64,000 bases of DNA. Source: UBA3495 sp964629875 (GTDB taxonomy: Bacteria > Chloroflexota > Dehalococcoidia > Lucifugimonadales > UBA3495). Numbering within the stretch: position 1 is the first letter of the stretch; each line of letters starts with the position of its first letter. Positions 24,998 through 35,400 of this stretch are shown piece after piece. Under the pieces are notes generated by a model. That model was given only the letters and a program-made list of their open reading frames with translations, ran no database searches and was not told the DNA's origin. Location of the stretch: NCBI GenBank assembly GCA_964629875.1, contig CAZVRK010000001.1, positions 1 through 64,000 of the forward strand, written 5' to 3'. Both the position numbers and the translations under genes were made by a program.

Positions 24998-25837
24998 CTA
25001 TTTTGAGGTTATAAAACAAATACCTATCGCATTTGGACCAACGTGTGTCCCTAGTGTCGGTCCAAATTGACTTATTATTGGGTGGTTATCAGCAATAACT
25101 GGTCGTAATAAGTCCGATAAATAGTCGCAATGACTGCTGTCAGTGCTATAAAGAATGCCTACATCGGTTACGGGAAGGTATTCTCCGAATAGCTCACTTA
25201 ATCTATTGGTGGCTCGTTTGATGCTGCGAGACCGTTCCAGGGGATGGACCTCCCCTTCTCTTAAGTGCAATATGGGTTTTACATTCAGCATTCCCCCGAG
25301 GAAAGCTTGTGCTTTGCCAATTCGGCCGCCTTTATATAGGTTGTCTAGTGTATCAAGAGCTACTATGCAGTGGGTTCGGTTACACAAATCAAGGAGTGAT
25401 TCGTGTATGGAGGCTAGGTCTTTTTCGTGGTTGACTAAGGAAGCTGCTCGGATAGCGATTAATCCTAGAGCAAATGAGGCTAGCATTGAGTCAATGATGA
25501 TGATGTTTGGTGGAGCACCCAGGGCTGTTTTTGCTTGAATGGCCGAGTTGACCGTTCCGCTAAGCTTGCTTGAAACATGGATAGATATGATGTCATGGCC
25601 TTTATTCAACTCTTCTTCATACACTGTTTGGAATTCTGGGATGCTGGGTTGGGATGTAGTGGGGAGATTGCTGGAATTTGCAATATATTCGTAAAATTCA
25701 CTTGAGCAAATATCGACGCCGTCTTTACAATCTTTACCGTCGATTAAGACATGGCAGGGAACAACGATGATACCTAGGTCTGAGGACAGATCTTGAGGTA
25801 TATCTGCGGAACTATCAGTAATAATTGAGATGGTCAT
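24998..25837 (-). CDS. DegV family fatty-acid-binding protein (FakB type)
   Basis: A 279-residue DegV protein starting MTISIITDSSADIPQDL; ATG 25837 has AGGAG six bases upstream. It holds the fatty-acid-binding SQPS motif (LPTTSQPSIPEF), ISIHVSSKLSGTVNSA, IIIDSMLASFALG, and GRIGKAQAFLGGMLNVKPIL. DegV/FakB proteins carry a fatty acid that FakA phosphorylates. The adjacent upstream gene is a FakA-like kinase, which strongly supports that role. Confidence 0.92.
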   Translation of the reverse strand: MTISIITDSSADIPQDLSSDLGIIVVPCHVLIDGKDCKDGVDICSSEFYEYIANSSNLPTTSQPSIPEFQTVYEEELNKGHDIISIHVSSKLSGTVNSAIQAKTALGAPPNIIIIDSMLASFALGLIAIRAASLVNHEKDLASIHESLLDLCNRTHCIVALDTLDNLYKGGRIGKAQAFLGGMLNVKPILHLREGEVHPLERSRSIKRATNRLSELFGEYLPVTDVGILYSTDSSHCDYLSDLLRPVIADNHPIISQFGPTLGTHVGPNAIGICFITSK

Positions 25838-25856
25838 GTACAACTCCTGCGAGACG

Positions 25857-27506
25857 TTATTCTAATGATATCAAATACAGAGGACTTGATTGATTGGCGA
25901 ATAACATGTCGATCGTAGTGTCGGGGAGTATTTGCTCCAGTTTGTCCACTAGTTCAATTGCTTCCGATTCTGACGTTTGAGATCCTCTGTAGATAGTGAG
26001 AATAGGATGGGTGTATGTGCAAAGATCTGGAAGGGATGCACTTATGAGTTCGGCAATGTCTGTATGAATTGCAATCTCTTGGTACTCAATCGTTGAGATG
26101 TATTGGGAGGAATCAATAGATTGGGAAGGATATACAGGTAGTTGATCGTTAGGTAGCGGATTAATAGATATACAAAGAGTTTGTGAGGCTTGCGAGGACA
26201 TTTTTGCGAAATTCACCGACGAGTCATTGTAAGGGTTAAAGGTGAGTGCGGCACAAATTGCGTGTACTGGGGTGTGAAACACCATGGTCTTTACAGTGGA
26301 TCCGCATATACTGGCCTCCTCTAAGTGTTGGATTGTCTTTAGCTGATTCAGACTGGTGGCCATGAGAATAATGTCGGAAGGGGAGATCTGTTCGATGATT
26401 TGGGTTAAAGATGTGAAAAATGTAGGATCGTTTTGTTCAGTAGCAATATTAGAGGCTAGACCTGATTCTGTGAATATATGTCCGAATCCGTCGTCGGTGA
26501 TGCTAATAAGGCAACAAGTTTTATCGGGATCGGTCTCATAGGACAGGGGAGTAGTAGTTGTCTCGTGGTCGTCCATGTTCTCAATCATTAAGGTATTTAG
26601 CGTTCCAGAACCTAAGGCTGTATCTATCACTAGTTGGGGTTGTTTGGTGTGAATGTGGAGCTTTATAGAATTGTCTAGTTCAGTTGTTAGTATTGAGTTT
26701 CCCAAGGATGAAAGGGAAGTCCGGAGGTCTTTGGCGGAATTACCACCGTTCGTTACTACGAATTGGGTACAAAACCCCCAATCGTCAGAAGCGATTGGAT
26801 GGGTTGTGGTAGAAGTTTGAATGCTGGTTTGTAGAATGATGTCTTGATATATAGGAATGTTTTCCAGTTGTAGATCAGCATAGTGTGCCCATATTCCTAC
26901 GAATATGGTGAGTAATCCGAGAGCGCCTGAATCAACTACGCCAGACTGAGCTAATAACGGCATCTGGTTGGGAGTGTCGTCCACGTAATCTCGTGATGAC
27001 GCTACTATTTGCTGCCAAAATGGGGTTAAACCTGACGGTATGGTGGATGAAGATTCGAAAGATAAACTTACGCTTTCCATGATGCTGAGCATTGTGCCTT
27101 CTACTGGTTCGCTCATAGAGGAGAAAGCAGTAGAATGGCCTACCTTTATGGCATCGACCATATCCCGAGTTGTGCATGTTTCATGTGTAATGAGGTGCCG
27201 GTATACACCTTGGATGAATTGGGACAACAATACTCCGCTGTTACCACGTGCTCCCCAAAAAGATCCATTTGCTAAGATGCCTAACGCTTCTCCCAAATGT
27301 TCAGGGGAAACGTCTCCAATGTGATCTAAGCCTGAAGTTAGAGTGGCTAGCATGTTTGTTCCCGTGTCTCCGTCTGGTACTGGAAATACGTTTATACGAT
27401 TGATAGTTTTTTGGTGGATTTTGAGGGCAGCCTGAGCGCTCTTCATTGCAGCGATGAAAGATGTTCCAGTAAACGTTTGGACGGACGGTGTTCCAATATC
27501 TGTCAT
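25857..27506 (-). CDS. fakA: DAK2-domain fatty acid kinase (FakA-like)
   Basis: A 549-residue YloV/FakA homologue. The DAK2 kinase domain shows INVFPVPDGDTGTNMLATL (the Asp triad binding ATP-Mg), GSFWGARGNSGVLLSQF, and VDSGALGLLTI. The middle and C-terminal FakA domains follow. It phosphorylates exogenous or recycled fatty acids held by FakB for phospholipid synthesis. fakB lies 19 bases downstream, then recG. It is divergent from ruvB. Confidence 0.92.
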   Translation of the reverse strand: MTDIGTPSVQTFTGTSFIAAMKSAQAALKIHQKTINRINVFPVPDGDTGTNMLATLTSGLDHIGDVSPEHLGEALGILANGSFWGARGNSGVLLSQFIQGVYRHLITHETCTTRDMVDAIKVGHSTAFSSMSEPVEGTMLSIMESVSLSFESSSTIPSGLTPFWQQIVASSRDYVDDTPNQMPLLAQSGVVDSGALGLLTIFVGIWAHYADLQLENIPIYQDIILQTSIQTSTTTHPIASDDWGFCTQFVVTNGGNSAKDLRTSLSSLGNSILTTELDNSIKLHIHTKQPQLVIDTALGSGTLNTLMIENMDDHETTTTPLSYETDPDKTCCLISITDDGFGHIFTESGLASNIATEQNDPTFFTSLTQIIEQISPSDIILMATSLNQLKTIQHLEEASICGSTVKTMVFHTPVHAICAALTFNPYNDSSVNFAKMSSQASQTLCISINPLPNDQLPVYPSQSIDSSQYISTIEYQEIAIHTDIAELISASLPDLCTYTHPILTIYRGSQTSESEAIELVDKLEQILPDTTIDMLFANQSSPLYLISLE

Positions 27507-27638
27507 GATGATTAGGGAGTATTATATACTAGTGAGAGACAGGAAATGGGGTCGATGTTGGAAATGACATGCGGTGATTGACCATGAATATAGCCGAGAT
27601 TACAATTCGTTCTATAGGGTCTTTGGGGTAAAGAAATA

Positions 27639-28736
27639 ATGTACGATCCTAAGATTTCAGAGAAGGGATTCTCTCAATCTAATGAGCCTACGGAACCGTC
27701 GCAAAGACTCGTGGCTGGTGATCTCCAGCCAGATGAGGAACTGGCGGAACAATCTCTTCGCCCCCGTTATCTTGAAGACTTTGTTGGGCAATCCCAAGTA
27801 AAAGAGAATTTGGCTATTGGAATAAAGGCTGCCACGATCCGTGAGGAGCCTCTTGATCATGTTATCGTGTACGGCCCGCCGGGTCTCGGTAAAACTACAT
27901 TGGCCAATATTATAGCCAATGAAATGAACGTGAATATAAAAGTAACATCAGGTCCTGCGATAGAACGGGCCGGTGATATAGCCGCTATATTGACTTCTCT
28001 ACAGCCAAACGATGTTTTGTTTATAGATGAGATACATCGCTTAAATCGTGTAGTGGAAGAGGTGCTGTATTCCGCTATGGAAGATTTCTTCTTATCATGG
28101 ATGGTTGGCAAAGGTTTGTCGGCTAGAAATGTGAACCTTCGAATAAGCCCATTCACATTGATTGGGGCGACTACTAGATTTTCTTTAATTAGCGCGCCGC
28201 TTCGTGATAGGTTCGGCTCAGTGTTCCGACTGGATTACTATTCAATGGACGATATGGAACGGGTGGTCGCAAGGTCATCAGAGATATTGTCAGTCGAGGC
28301 AGATACGCAAGGTATCAGACATATCGCGGAACGATCTCGGGGTACGCCTAGAATAGCCAATCGCTTGTTAAAGCGAACCAGTGACTATGCACTAGTCAAA
28401 GCCGACAACCGCGTGACAGATAAAGTGGCTATGGAGGCACTAAACCTCTTAAGGGTTGATAGATTAGGCTTAGATGAATCTGATCACAAATTGTTATCGA
28501 CCATCATTGAAAAATTTGATGGGGGTCCTGTTGGCCTCGATACACTTTCGGCCGCCTTGAGTGAGGATACGGACACCGTAATGGATGTGTGGGAACCGTA
28601 CTTGATGAAACTCGGTTTGTTGGAGCGTACAAGTAGAGGGCGCGTGGCGACGCGTTCTGCTTATGAATACTTGGGAGTGCCGAATAATCGCAGCGATGAC
28701 ACAGCTTCAAATCAAGGTAGATTTTCGGATATTTAG
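27639..28736 (+). CDS. ruvB: Holliday junction DNA helicase subunit RuvB
   Basis: A 365-residue AAA+ motor of the RuvAB branch-migration complex. It shows LRPRYLEDFVGQ, Walker A YGPPGLGKTTLANIIA, Walker B VLFIDEIHRL, sensor 1 GATTRFS, the Arg finger DRFGSVFRL, sensor 2 GTPRIANRLLKR and the winged-helix end GPVGLDTLSAAL. It is separate from ruvC-ruvA (16683-17788). About 30 extra residues precede the core at the N-terminus. Confidence 0.97.
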   Translation: MYDPKISEKGFSQSNEPTEPSQRLVAGDLQPDEELAEQSLRPRYLEDFVGQSQVKENLAIGIKAATIREEPLDHVIVYGPPGLGKTTLANIIANEMNVNIKVTSGPAIERAGDIAAILTSLQPNDVLFIDEIHRLNRVVEEVLYSAMEDFFLSWMVGKGLSARNVNLRISPFTLIGATTRFSLISAPLRDRFGSVFRLDYYSMDDMERVVARSSEILSVEADTQGIRHIAERSRGTPRIANRLLKRTSDYALVKADNRVTDKVAMEALNLLRVDRLGLDESDHKLLSTIIEKFDGGPVGLDTLSAALSEDTDTVMDVWEPYLMKLGLLERTSRGRVATRSAYEYLGVPNNRSDDTASNQGRFSDI

Positions 28737-28838
28737 AGCCTCATAGGACCACGAAAGGCCCTAGCGAGCGACTTTACGACAGCAGGATTTCACGCTAATA
28801 TTCCTTAGCTATAAGAGTTTTGATTAAGGGGTGTAGCG

Positions 28839-29162
28839 ATGATTTATGAATTGAGAACTTACGAGACTATACCGGGCAGACTTCCCGCGTTGAATGATAG
28901 GTTTGCAAATCATACTGTCGGGTTTTTTAAACGCCATGGAATACATGTAGTAGGTTTCTGGACGGAAGAAGTCGGGACCAGCAATCAGTTGGTTTATATG
29001 CTGGGATTCGATAGTTTGGCAGATCGGGAAAAGAAATGGGCAGCATTCCAATCTGATCCGGATTGGAATCGAGTTAGGGCTGAATCTGAAGTTGATGGGC
29101 CTATCAACGCTCGAGTCCACAATCGCCTTCTAAGGCCAACAAATTATTCGCCGATGCAATAA
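28839..29162 (+). CDS. NIPSNAP family protein
   Basis: A 107-residue single-domain ferredoxin-like barrel of the NIPSNAP family, starting MIYELRTYETIPGRLPALNDRF and ending with the typical KKWAAFQSDPDWNRVRAES. A good ribosome site (GGGGTG) precedes ATG 28839. The function of small bacterial NIPSNAP proteins is unsettled. They often sit beside oxidoreductases, as here with the GMC gene 55 bases downstream. Confidence 0.9.
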   Translation: MIYELRTYETIPGRLPALNDRFANHTVGFFKRHGIHVVGFWTEEVGTSNQLVYMLGFDSLADREKKWAAFQSDPDWNRVRAESEVDGPINARVHNRLLRPTNYSPMQ

Positions 29163-29216
29163 CAGCTAATGACTAAATTCTGATAGTCGGGAACCTAGTT
29201 ATGATCGAGGAATTAT

Positions 29217-30761
29217 ATGAAATACGACGTGGTTATTGTTGGGGGTGGATCTGCAGGATGCGTTTTAGCTAACCGGTTGACGGAAGATTCTGATAGATCG
29301 GTTCTCTTGTTAGAAGCCGGTCCCGATTACGTCAACTTTGAGGAATTACCTATAGATTTAAAAGATGGATACAACGTGTGGAGATCAGCGTATGGACCAC
29401 ACAGTTGGGCTTACCAGGCTAAGGGTACTCCGGAACAGGATGCGACAATTGAAATACCTCGAGGAAAAGCAATAGGGGGCTCTAGCTCTATCAACGGTCA
29501 AGTGCTATTTAGGGGCGTCCCTGAGGATTATGATAATTGGGCGTCTTGGGGGAATGATGAATGGGCATTCACGAAGGTCTTACCGTATTTTAGAAAGCTT
29601 GAAAATGATCTGGACTTTCCGGGCGATGACTTCCATGGATCAAGTGGACCAATACCGGTTAGAAGGTTTAAAAGAGCAGAGTTGCTACCCACATCTTCAG
29701 CTTTCTACGATGCGTGTGTAGCGTTGGGTTTTCCGCAGGACTCAGACCAAAATCACCCTGATTCAGATGGAATCGCACATAGACCGTTGAACAACATAGA
29801 TGGTGTACGAATGAGTACTGCTCTGACGTATTTAAATCCCGCTAGGCATAGGATGAATCTCACTGTGAAGGGATCTGTTACAGTGCACCGTATAATGTTC
29901 AGGGGGAAGACCGCGGCAGGAGTTTTAGCAGAGAGTGGGGGAGAGGTATTCTCAGTTGAGGCGGAGGAAATCATATTGGCGAGTGGCGCTATTGCGTCTC
30001 CTCAGTTGCTAATGTTATCAGGAGTAGGGCCTGCGCAACATTTAGAAAACATTGGTATATCTGTCATCCACGATGCTCCGGGGGTTGGGTCTAACCTTAG
30101 GGATCATCCAGCGGTATTTACCTTATTCAAAGGAGTGGGCGATGGTCCACCAGATAGCGCACCAAGTATACAAGTGGGACTGCGATATAGTCCCGATTCA
30201 TCTAATACTAGAGCGGATATACAGGTAAGCCCGATCTTAATGACATCGGAACATAGACCAGCGAGCGTACAAATTGATTCGGATGATTTTCATTTTGGAT
30301 TTAGCGCAGCGTTGCAAAATGCTCGTACGGCAGGAGAACTCAAGCTAAAATCAGCAGATCCATATGAGCAGCCTATTATAAATTACAACTATCTGTCAGA
30401 TGCAACGGATAGAGCCCGTATGCGAGAGGCTGTTAGGCTTGGAATCGAGCTCGCAAAAGATGGAGCTTTTGACGGGTTGATAGCTGAGCGACTTAACCCA
30501 ACTGACGAGGATCTGTCTTCGGATGACCACTTGGATAATTGGTTATTGCGTAATGTATATACGCAGCACCATTCATCTGGTACTTGCAAAATGGGACCTG
30601 ACGACGACCCGATGGCTGTAGTTGATCAGTATTGTAGGGTCCGTGGCCTTACCGGAGTAAGAGTAGTTGATGCGTCCGTAATGCCTGATGTTATACGTGC
30701 AAATACAAATGCTACTACTATTATGATTGCCGAGAAAGTAGCAGAGTGGATAAATCAGTAG
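29217..30761 (+). CDS. GMC family FAD-dependent oxidoreductase
   Basis: A 514-residue glucose-methanol-choline oxidoreductase. The FAD fold opens with VVIVGGGSAGCVLANRL; GMC signature 1 is in PRGKAIGGSSSINGQ and signature 2 in ILASGAIASPQLLMLSGVG. The C-terminal catalytic His pair is in HHSSGTCKMG and the following VRVVDASVMP...NTNATTIMIAEK segment. It is closest in layout to choline/alcohol dehydrogenases that act with an acceptor rather than oxygen. The substrate is unknown. It probably shares a transcript with NIPSNAP. Confidence 0.93.
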   Translation: MKYDVVIVGGGSAGCVLANRLTEDSDRSVLLLEAGPDYVNFEELPIDLKDGYNVWRSAYGPHSWAYQAKGTPEQDATIEIPRGKAIGGSSSINGQVLFRGVPEDYDNWASWGNDEWAFTKVLPYFRKLENDLDFPGDDFHGSSGPIPVRRFKRAELLPTSSAFYDACVALGFPQDSDQNHPDSDGIAHRPLNNIDGVRMSTALTYLNPARHRMNLTVKGSVTVHRIMFRGKTAAGVLAESGGEVFSVEAEEIILASGAIASPQLLMLSGVGPAQHLENIGISVIHDAPGVGSNLRDHPAVFTLFKGVGDGPPDSAPSIQVGLRYSPDSSNTRADIQVSPILMTSEHRPASVQIDSDDFHFGFSAALQNARTAGELKLKSADPYEQPIINYNYLSDATDRARMREAVRLGIELAKDGAFDGLIAERLNPTDEDLSSDDHLDNWLLRNVYTQHHSSGTCKMGPDDDPMAVVDQYCRVRGLTGVRVVDASVMPDVIRANTNATTIMIAEKVAEWINQ

Positions 30762-30828
30762 AATTTTCACGCTGATCGATTATATGTGACCTCAGTAGAG
30801 TAAAAGTAAATTATCAAAAGGGGATTGA

Positions 30829-32244
30829 ATGGTAGAAAACAAGATGCGGATAGAACGAGATTCAATGGGAGAAATGGAAGTGCCAATCGACGCGCTGTAC
30901 GGTGCGTCTACGATGCGAGCTGTCTTGAATTTTCCCATCAGTGATTTAAGGTTTCCAAGGACATTTATTCGAGCATTAGGGGTAGTGAAACAGAGTGCTG
31001 CCAAGACAAACATGGACTTGGGAGTCTTGGGGAAAGATATTGGGCAAGCTATAGTAACGGCCGCCGAAGAAGTCATTAATGGGGATTGGGATGGAGAATT
31101 TGTGTTGGATATATTTCAAACTGGCTCCGGTACCTCAACAAACACGAATGCTAACGAAGTGATCGCGAATCGAGCTACTCAGATCATGGGCGGGGATCTA
31201 GGATCAAGACTCGTTCACCCCAATGATCACGTAAATTTGGGCCAGTCATCCAATGATGTTATACCGACTGCCATTCATGTTGCAGGACTAATAGCAATAA
31301 AGGAAAATCTTGTTCCTGCTCTGCAGAATCTTCAGGCCACGCTATACAAAAAGTCGGAGGAATTTTGGGATGTAATGAAGACCGGTCGGACACATCTGCA
31401 AGATGCTACGCCTATTCGGTTGGGGCAGGAATTTTCAGGATTTGCGGGCCAAGCCGAGTATAGTATTGAACGATTGGAAAGGTGTCAAATCGCACTGCGC
31501 GAAGTAGCATTGGGGGGAACAGCTGTTGGGACTGGGGTGAACACTCATTTCGAATTTTCTGAAAGGACATGCAGATATATAAGTTCCGCTTCTAAAGTAG
31601 ATGTTGAAGAGACTCGAAATCATTTTCAATCTCAATCCACGCTTGATGCAGTTGTTGAAGCTAGCGGCATACTGAAAACCGTAGCGATAAGTATGCACAA
31701 GATAGCTAACGATATACGATTTTTGTCATGTGGGCCGAGAGCTGGTATCGGGGAGATATTGTTGCCAGAAGTACAACCGGGTAGCTCAATAATGCCCGGT
31801 AAAGTCAATCCAGTGATATCTGAATCGGTAGTTCAGGTAGCGGCACAGGTGGTAGGAAATGATGCCACTTTGTCTTTGGCGGGCCAAGGAGGCTATTTTG
31901 AGCTTAATACTATGATGCCAGTAGCGGCTTACAACTTATTGCAGTCAATATCGTTATTAGCTACATCTGCTAACAATATGGCAGACCAATGCGTTGCTGG
32001 TATAGAAGCCACGTCGGTTGGACCTCAAATGGTAGAGCGGGGATTGATGCTGGGGACCGCACTCGCACCAGCGATTGGGTACGATGCATCTGCTGTTATA
32101 GCTAAGGAAGCCGCCGCGAGTGGTAGGACTATTCGTGAGGTCGCAATTGAGAAAACTGAATTGACAGAGGAACAACTAGCTCAGTTACTTAATCCCCAGG
32201 ATATGACGAAGCCCGGCCTAGAAGTTAAGGGAGGTGCTGGGTGA
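30829..32244 (+). CDS. fumC: Class II fumarate hydratase
   Basis: A 471-residue FumC-type fumarase converting fumarate and malate in the citric acid cycle. It shows GSGTSTNTNANEVIANRA, HPNDHVNLGQSSNDVIPTA, the substrate site TGRTHLQDATPIRLGQEF and the signature GSSIMPGKVNPV with its catalytic Ser. AAGGGG precedes ATG 30829. The class II enzyme needs no iron-sulfur cluster and is oxygen stable. It is upstream of rpoB, which has its own promoter. Confidence 0.95.
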   Translation: MVENKMRIERDSMGEMEVPIDALYGASTMRAVLNFPISDLRFPRTFIRALGVVKQSAAKTNMDLGVLGKDIGQAIVTAAEEVINGDWDGEFVLDIFQTGSGTSTNTNANEVIANRATQIMGGDLGSRLVHPNDHVNLGQSSNDVIPTAIHVAGLIAIKENLVPALQNLQATLYKKSEEFWDVMKTGRTHLQDATPIRLGQEFSGFAGQAEYSIERLERCQIALREVALGGTAVGTGVNTHFEFSERTCRYISSASKVDVEETRNHFQSQSTLDAVVEASGILKTVAISMHKIANDIRFLSCGPRAGIGEILLPEVQPGSSIMPGKVNPVISESVVQVAAQVVGNDATLSLAGQGGYFELNTMMPVAAYNLLQSISLLATSANNMADQCVAGIEATSVGPQMVERGLMLGTALAPAIGYDASAVIAKEAAASGRTIREVAIEKTELTEEQLAQLLNPQDMTKPGLEVKGGAG

Positions 32245-32304
32245 TGTGCGTGGGCTATCTGGCACGTTACTAGTTTAGATCGCGGGATTGGGGCCTTCTG
32301 TAGC

Positions 32305-32332
32305 TTGACATAAACTCTAAAACCATTATAAT
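32305..32332 (+). promoter_or_regulatory. Strong sigma-70 promoter for rpoBC
   Basis: TTGACA (32305-32310), a 16-base spacer and TATAAT (32327-32332), full consensus hexamers. Start near 32339 leaves about 130 bases of leader before the rpoB ATG, which follows AAGGAG. Confidence 0.85.
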
Positions 32333-32467
32333 GTTTTGTTACTGCTTTATGGATATTGCTCCATTTTTGGCTATTTTTCAAACAAACTTTAATCTGGCAG
32401 CCGACGTGCGCCTTTTTTATTTTCGCTAAGTTCCCGGACAATTTCGTCGTATTAAGGAGTAGGTTAC

Positions 32468-35400
32468 ATGGTTATTTCACTGCCCAATGAATCGACTACT
32501 ACGCGATCACATAGTGTGAAGAGTTACGCGAATATAGCACAAATATTAGATGTGCCTAATTTAATACAAAGTCAGTTAGGTTCATACGATTGGTTTAAGA
32601 GCGAGGGTCTCGATGAGGTACTAAAAGAAGTATCGCCGATCGTTGATTACACCGCCAAGAAGTATGAATTGCACTTCTTAACCCACGAATTTAGAGAACC
32701 TAAGTATAGCCCTGAAGAATGTAAAGAAAGAGAGATAACTTTCTCAAGGCCACTTTACGTAACAACTCGGCTACAGATGAAAGAGACGGGGGAGATAAAG
32801 CAGCAAGACATATTTATGGGTGATATCCCAATGATGACCAATAATGGGACATTCATCATAAATGGAGCTGAGCGGGTCGTTGTAAGCCAGTTGGTGCGCT
32901 CGCCAGGAGTGTACTTTGTGTATGAGAAAAATCTGGTATCGAATAGGAATCTTTGTTTTGCAAAGCTGATACCTTCGCGAGGTGCGTGGTTAGAGTTCGA
33001 GACGAGTAGCAAAGATATTTTATCAGTAAAGGTTGATAGAAAGAGGAAAGTGTCTGCTACTTCTTTCCTAAGAGCTCTTGGGATTGCATCTGACGATGAC
33101 ATAATGAGTCTGTTTGCTGATGTAGATCTGGACGAAAATCATAAATATATCGAAACGACTCTTGATAAAGACCCTGTTCCGGAAGGCCGTGAGTTAAATT
33201 TTAGAAATGATGATCTGATGGCGGTGTGGCAGTGGTTGAAGCCGGATCAGGAATATGATGTTGATTTAGCGAAGAAAATTGCATACTCACAGGTCGAGTT
33301 CTATAGGAGATTGCGCCCTGGTGAGCCGCCAACACTAGAAAATGCTCGAAACTTAATACAAACTCTGTTCTTTGACGGCCGTAGGTACGATTTGGGGAAG
33401 GTTGGGCGATATAAGTTGAATCGCCGATTAGCTCTGGAGGAAAATTCTGGAGAAAGAACCTTGACTATAGCTGACATTATAGCTGTGGTACGTACGATGA
33501 TCACTGTTAATCGAGGGGTAGGTAATACAGATGACATAGATCATCTAGGCAATCGTAGAGTTAGAGGTGTTGGTGAGCTGGTTCAAAACCAAGTCCGAGT
33601 CGGGTTGTTGCGAATGGAACGGATGGTCAAAGAAAAGATGACACTGGTAGATCCTGAGGCCGCAGCACCACAAGGTCTAGTTAATATTCGGCCAGTCGTG
33701 GCGTCAGTTAGAGAGTTCTTTGGCGGTTCCCAGCTGTCTCAATTTATGGATCAAACGAATCCCTTAGCTGAATTGACACATAAGAGAAGGCTTTCTGCTT
33801 TGGGCCCTGGTGGCTTGTCAAGAGAAAGAGCTGGATTCGAAGTTCGAGATGTCCATTTTTCTCATTATGGCCGGATATGCCCCATTGAAACTCCTGAAGG
33901 ACCTAATATTGGTCTGCTGAGCTCTTTGGCTTCCTATGCAAGAACTAATGCTTACGGGTTTATTGAATCTCCGTATAGGCAAGTCCTTAAGGAACTCCCG
34001 TCTAATTCAGACGATCTTTTGGGGAGGACAGTCTCAGAAACGGTATTAGATAAGACTGGAAAGACGATAGTCGCCAAAGGAAAGGCCATAACAAAACCAC
34101 GATTAGCTATGATTGGAGACTTACCTAAAGGATCGATGATACAGGTGACACCGTTCGTACCGAGTGGAGAAGGTGATGTGATCTACCTCTCGGCAGATCA
34201 AGAGGAAAGGTACAGGGTAGCACAGGCTAATTCGAAATTGGATCACTTAAATCAGTTTGTGGACGATAAAGTCGAAGTTCGGGAAGGGGAAAATTATATT
34301 GAAGAGCCACCGGAGACTGTTGACTTGATGGACGTGTCTCCAATGCAGATTGTCAGCATATCAGCAGCTTTGATTCCGTTTTTGGAGCATGACGATGCCA
34401 ACAGAGCATTAATGGGAAGTAATATGCAGAGACAGGCTGTTCCGCTGCTTCGCCCAGAACTACCTCGTGTCGGAACCGGAATCGAATCGCGTGTTGCTAA
34501 AGACAGTGGTCAGGTTATATTGGCCGGTGCGGATGGCGTAATTACTTCCGTAGATGGAAAAGATATTATCGTGACTGATGTCGAAGGGACAGCGCATCAT
34601 CATAACTTGGTAAAGTTTTCCAGAACTAATCAAGGCACGTGTTTCGATCAAAGATCCATTGTTCAGGCAGGAGATGTTGTCTCAAAAGGTGAAACCTTGG
34701 CCGATAGTTCGTCGACGGATCTAGGAGATCTGGCATTGGGTCAGAATGTGACTGTGGCGTTCATGTCATGGGAGGGTTACAACTACGAGGATGCAATTAT
34801 ATTGAGTGAACGATTAGTCAAGGATGACTTTTTCACATCAATTCACATAGAAAAACATGAAATGGAAGCTAGAGAAACCAAGCTGGGAGCTGAAGAAATA
34901 ACTAGGGATATACCCAACGTTGGTGAGGCTAGTCTGAGGGATTTAGATGAGAGAGGTATCATTCGAGTAGGTGCCGACGTTAGCCCTGGGGATATATTGG
35001 TGGGAAAGGTTACACCTAAGGGTGAAACTGAGCTAACTGCTGAAGAGAAGCTATTAAGAGCGATCTTTGGAGAGAAGTCACGTGATGTCAAAGACACTTC
35101 TCTACGCGTTCCTCATGGAGAGAGAGGAAAAGTTATCGATGTGAAGATACTTAACCGAGAGAATCGCGATGATCTCCCTCCCGGAGTCAACGAAGCCGTC
35201 AGAGTATGGATAGCCCAGACACGAAAAATATCAGTCGGAGATAAAATGGCAGGGAGACATGGTAATAAAGGTGTTGTTTCCCGTATATTGCCGGTTGAAG
35301 ATATGCCTTATCTAAGCGATGGGACTCCAGTGGATATAATACTGAATCCAATCGGAGTACCTTCACGTATGAATCTTGGACAGGTTTTGGAGACACATTT